The position numbers were made by a program, and so were the translations under genes. Shown here one piece after another: positions 33,675-35,161 of a DNA stretch of 35,161 nucleotides (positions are counted from its first letter, which is position 1; every line of letters begins with the position of its first letter). The DNA is taken from positions 1-35,161 of the forward strand of contig CAJXIT010000002.1 of assembly GCA_913054055.1 (NCBI GenBank), written 5' to 3'. Below the pieces are notes generated by a model that ran no database searches, was not told the origin of the DNA, and saw only the letters and a program-made list of their open reading frames with translations. The stretch comes from an uncultured Thalassolituus sp. (GTDB taxonomy: Bacteria; Pseudomonadota; Gammaproteobacteria; Pseudomonadales; Oceanobacteraceae).

Positions 33675-35126
33675 TCACATTTTATTCTCTGACCAGTTCA
33701 GACGAATATCCCAAACATGTCGGTGGGCTTCTTTTAGGGGCGGAACTTCATTATCAATGCTTCTAAACACATTACTGTTGGGTTTAATAATCGCATCACG
33801 TCCATACAAAAAACTTTGTTCTTTCACTATGCTGTAATACGCTTTGTTTAAATCCAATGCTCTTTCTTTAGATGGCGTAATTAACGGGTAAATCGATTCT
33901 AAACTTGAGATTTCATTTGTTTTGATTGAACCATCTTCATTAAACCAACGATCAATCATTTCTTGGTTCTGCCTAAATTCATCACCACCATTTACTCGCT
34001 GCATGTAGGTTAGATATTCACCTACTTGCTCATCTTGATATTTTTCATTACTAGAGAGATTAGGCACATCCATAATTTTGGTTAAATCTAAGTAACCCCA
34101 TCCTTCTGCACCGGCTACTTTACGAGGAAATGAAAATGTTTGGTCAATTGTGGTTCCAATTGTTTTATGGCAACCAGCACAGAAAAACTGCTCTTCTTTT
34201 GATTGCTGCCTTAATGCCCCATGCTCATCTTCGATGAATCCCCATATCATCCAACCAAAACCATTTGCGAACCCTCTATCACCAAAATCAGATACGGCGG
34301 GCAGGTTTTCAAAATGTTTTTCCTTGGCTTCTCCGTAATAGGCTTGACGAATCCGTCCCATAGAAAAGAATGTATGCTTTTTCATATAACGTAATTCTTT
34401 CATACGCTTAGATGGCTTAACCGAACCATCTTCATTAAGCCCTACGTAACGTACACTATGTAAAAACTCCGTACCTTGCGGATACAGCATATGAGCAACA
34501 TTTACGTCTTTTGCATCACCTACATAATAATCTAAACGCCTTACAGTCTTGACTGAATGCTCAATCACTCCGTTACCATTTACATCTAAATTTAATTTCT
34601 TTTCGTTAATTTCAGGGGTTGTGGTTTCTTGCAGATCCAGCATGGCCATTTCAACTAAAGCTAGATTCACGTAATAAGTATCTAAACTAGTTTCACCTTT
34701 TTCTTGATAAAATGCATTTGGCAAACGAATCATTACATCATCTGTTGAGCCATTGGTGGGCCAGAATGTACTTGGCATGGGTTTATAGTTAAATGCTACC
34801 CACATGCTGCCATCTAATGCTAAGCCCTTTTCATCAAACGCAGCAGCACCGTCTGCTAAGTTTTTAATTTCAGGCACAACACCAGACCATTGGTCCGATT
34901 TCATCCATTGAACAAGCGGCGAATAATTGTCTTCATCAATGTATTGCAAGATGGTGTTATCAGAAATGTCTTTTATATCTTCTGTGCGATCTATAAATAA
35001 ATTTTTCCAACTATTACTCAAACCTACATCAGAAAATTCATAACTCCCTTGTAAGCCACCGTCACCCATTTGGTTGGATCGTTTTTTATCATCATAAGAT
35101 TGATGACACACATAACAAGGGTTGTG
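33675..35126 (-). CDS. c-type cytochrome, at least di-heme, 5' truncated at contig end
   Basis: A long hydrophilic protein, presumably periplasmic, of which 484 codons are visible. One heme motif is CAGCH at 34167-34181. A second, CYVCH, is at 35103-35117, upstream of the first GTG that opens a shorter frame; the real reading frame continues to the adapter boundary (HNPCYVCHQSYDD), so the GTG at 35111 is not the start and the true N-terminus is missing. Middle region: PSTFWPTNGSTDDVMIRLPN and NLDVNGNGVIEH (calcium-binding-like). The family is not recognised. In an operon with the membrane protein downstream, suggesting a periplasmic electron-transfer pair. Confidence 0.82.
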   Translation of the reverse strand, partial: HNPCYVCHQSYDDKKRSNQMGDGGLQGSYEFSDVGLSNSWKNLFIDRTEDIKDISDNTILQYIDEDNYSPLVQWMKSDQWSGVVPEIKNLADGAAAFDEKGLALDGSMWVAFNYKPMPSTFWPTNGSTDDVMIRLPNAFYQEKGETSLDTYYVNLALVEMAMLDLQETTTPEINEKKLNLDVNGNGVIEHSVKTVRRLDYYVGDAKDVNVAHMLYPQGTEFLHSVRYVGLNEDGSVKPSKRMKELRYMKKHTFFSMGRIRQAYYGEAKEKHFENLPAVSDFGDRGFANGFGWMIWGFIEDEHGALRQQSKEEQFFCAGCHKTIGTTIDQTFSFPRKVAGAEGWGYLDLTKIMDVPNLSSNEKYQDEQVGEYLTYMQRVNGGDEFRQNQEMIDRWFNEDGSIKTNEISSLESIYPLITPSKERALDLNKAYYSIVKEQSFLYGRDAIIKPNSNVFRSIDNEVPPLKEAHRHVWDIRLNWSENKM

Positions 35127-35127
35127 C

Positions 35128-35161
35128 AGATCGGAAGAGCGTCGTGTAGGGAAAGAGTGTA
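35128..35161. other. Illumina TruSeq adapter sequence at contig end (artefact)
   Basis: All 34 terminal bases read as the TruSeq read-2-side adapter: AGATCGGAAGAGCGTCGTGT at 35128-35147, then AGGGAAAGAGTGTA. This is the well-known library adapter, not genomic sequence. Only sequence up to 35127 should be taken as genomic. Confidence 0.97.

Noticed and set aside
1-35127. CRISPR array, tRNA, rRNA or prophage genes
   Set aside because: No direct-repeat/spacer pattern, no cloverleaf or rRNA segments, and no phage structural or integrase genes were seen. The only tandem arrays lack spacers.

Overview
The window looks like an AT-rich marine gammaproteobacterial chromosome segment. Paired FadE-type acyl-CoA dehydrogenases with PsrA-like operator boxes, FdxA, bacterioferritin-associated ferredoxin, GlyGly-CTERM serine proteases and REP elements with a GTAG head all fit an Oceanospirillales/Pseudomonadales-like heterotroph; the genus is not determinable here. 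The last 34 bases (35128-35161) are Illumina TruSeq adapter, so the right end is a contig end carrying library sequence and the last gene is cut off by it.

Left part (1-9.4 kb, accessory): a small secreted protein; a RAYT (REP-associated tyrosine transposase) gene broken by a ~70-bp insert made almost entirely of hairpins; then, on the minus strand, a three-gene locus. This locus encodes an 886-aa exported protein with a degenerate two-partner-secretion (TPS) domain, a ~1209-aa second protein carrying the rest of a CdiA/FHA-like molecule (own signal peptide, FHA region, DUF637-like region, AENN variant of the VENN motif, variable C-terminal putative nuclease toxin), and a 137-aa candidate immunity protein. 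It reads as a contact-dependent-inhibition-type effector split into two separately exported polypeptides. No TpsB/CdiB transporter gene is present in the window. A hairpin lies between the toxin and immunity genes.

Middle part (9.4-19.3 kb, lipid metabolism): two paralogous ~600-aa acyl-CoA dehydrogenases that share an identical terminator hairpin, a crotonase, a ketodihydrosphingosine-reductase-like SDR and an amidohydrolase divergent from an AraC-type regulator. Two abutting PsrA-type boxes lie upstream of the second dehydrogenase. A small DUF6435-like gene (11571-11744) sits between the dehydrogenases.

Right part (19.3-35.1 kb): bfd with a possible Fur box and a strong terminator; a 60-bp-period array of alternating hairpins; a spermidine-synthase-like methyltransferase; two tandem secreted trypsin-like proteases with C-terminal sorting tails; a lipoprotein; a GST-family protein; fdxA; a CrtI/RetSat-like FAD oxidoreductase divergent from a PadR regulator with two matching operators (ATGCA-N6-TGCAT); an AraC regulator; a secreted alpha/beta-hydrolase and an exported partner; and a polytopic membrane protein downstream of a truncated, at least di-heme, c-type cytochrome.

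Small GTAG-headed palindromes of the REP type recur in at least three places (inside the RAYT gene, 9324-9349 and 15217-15366), with a possibly related array at 19649-19782. The split TPS/CDI-like locus and this hairpin/RAYT repeat set are the two parts most worth following up.
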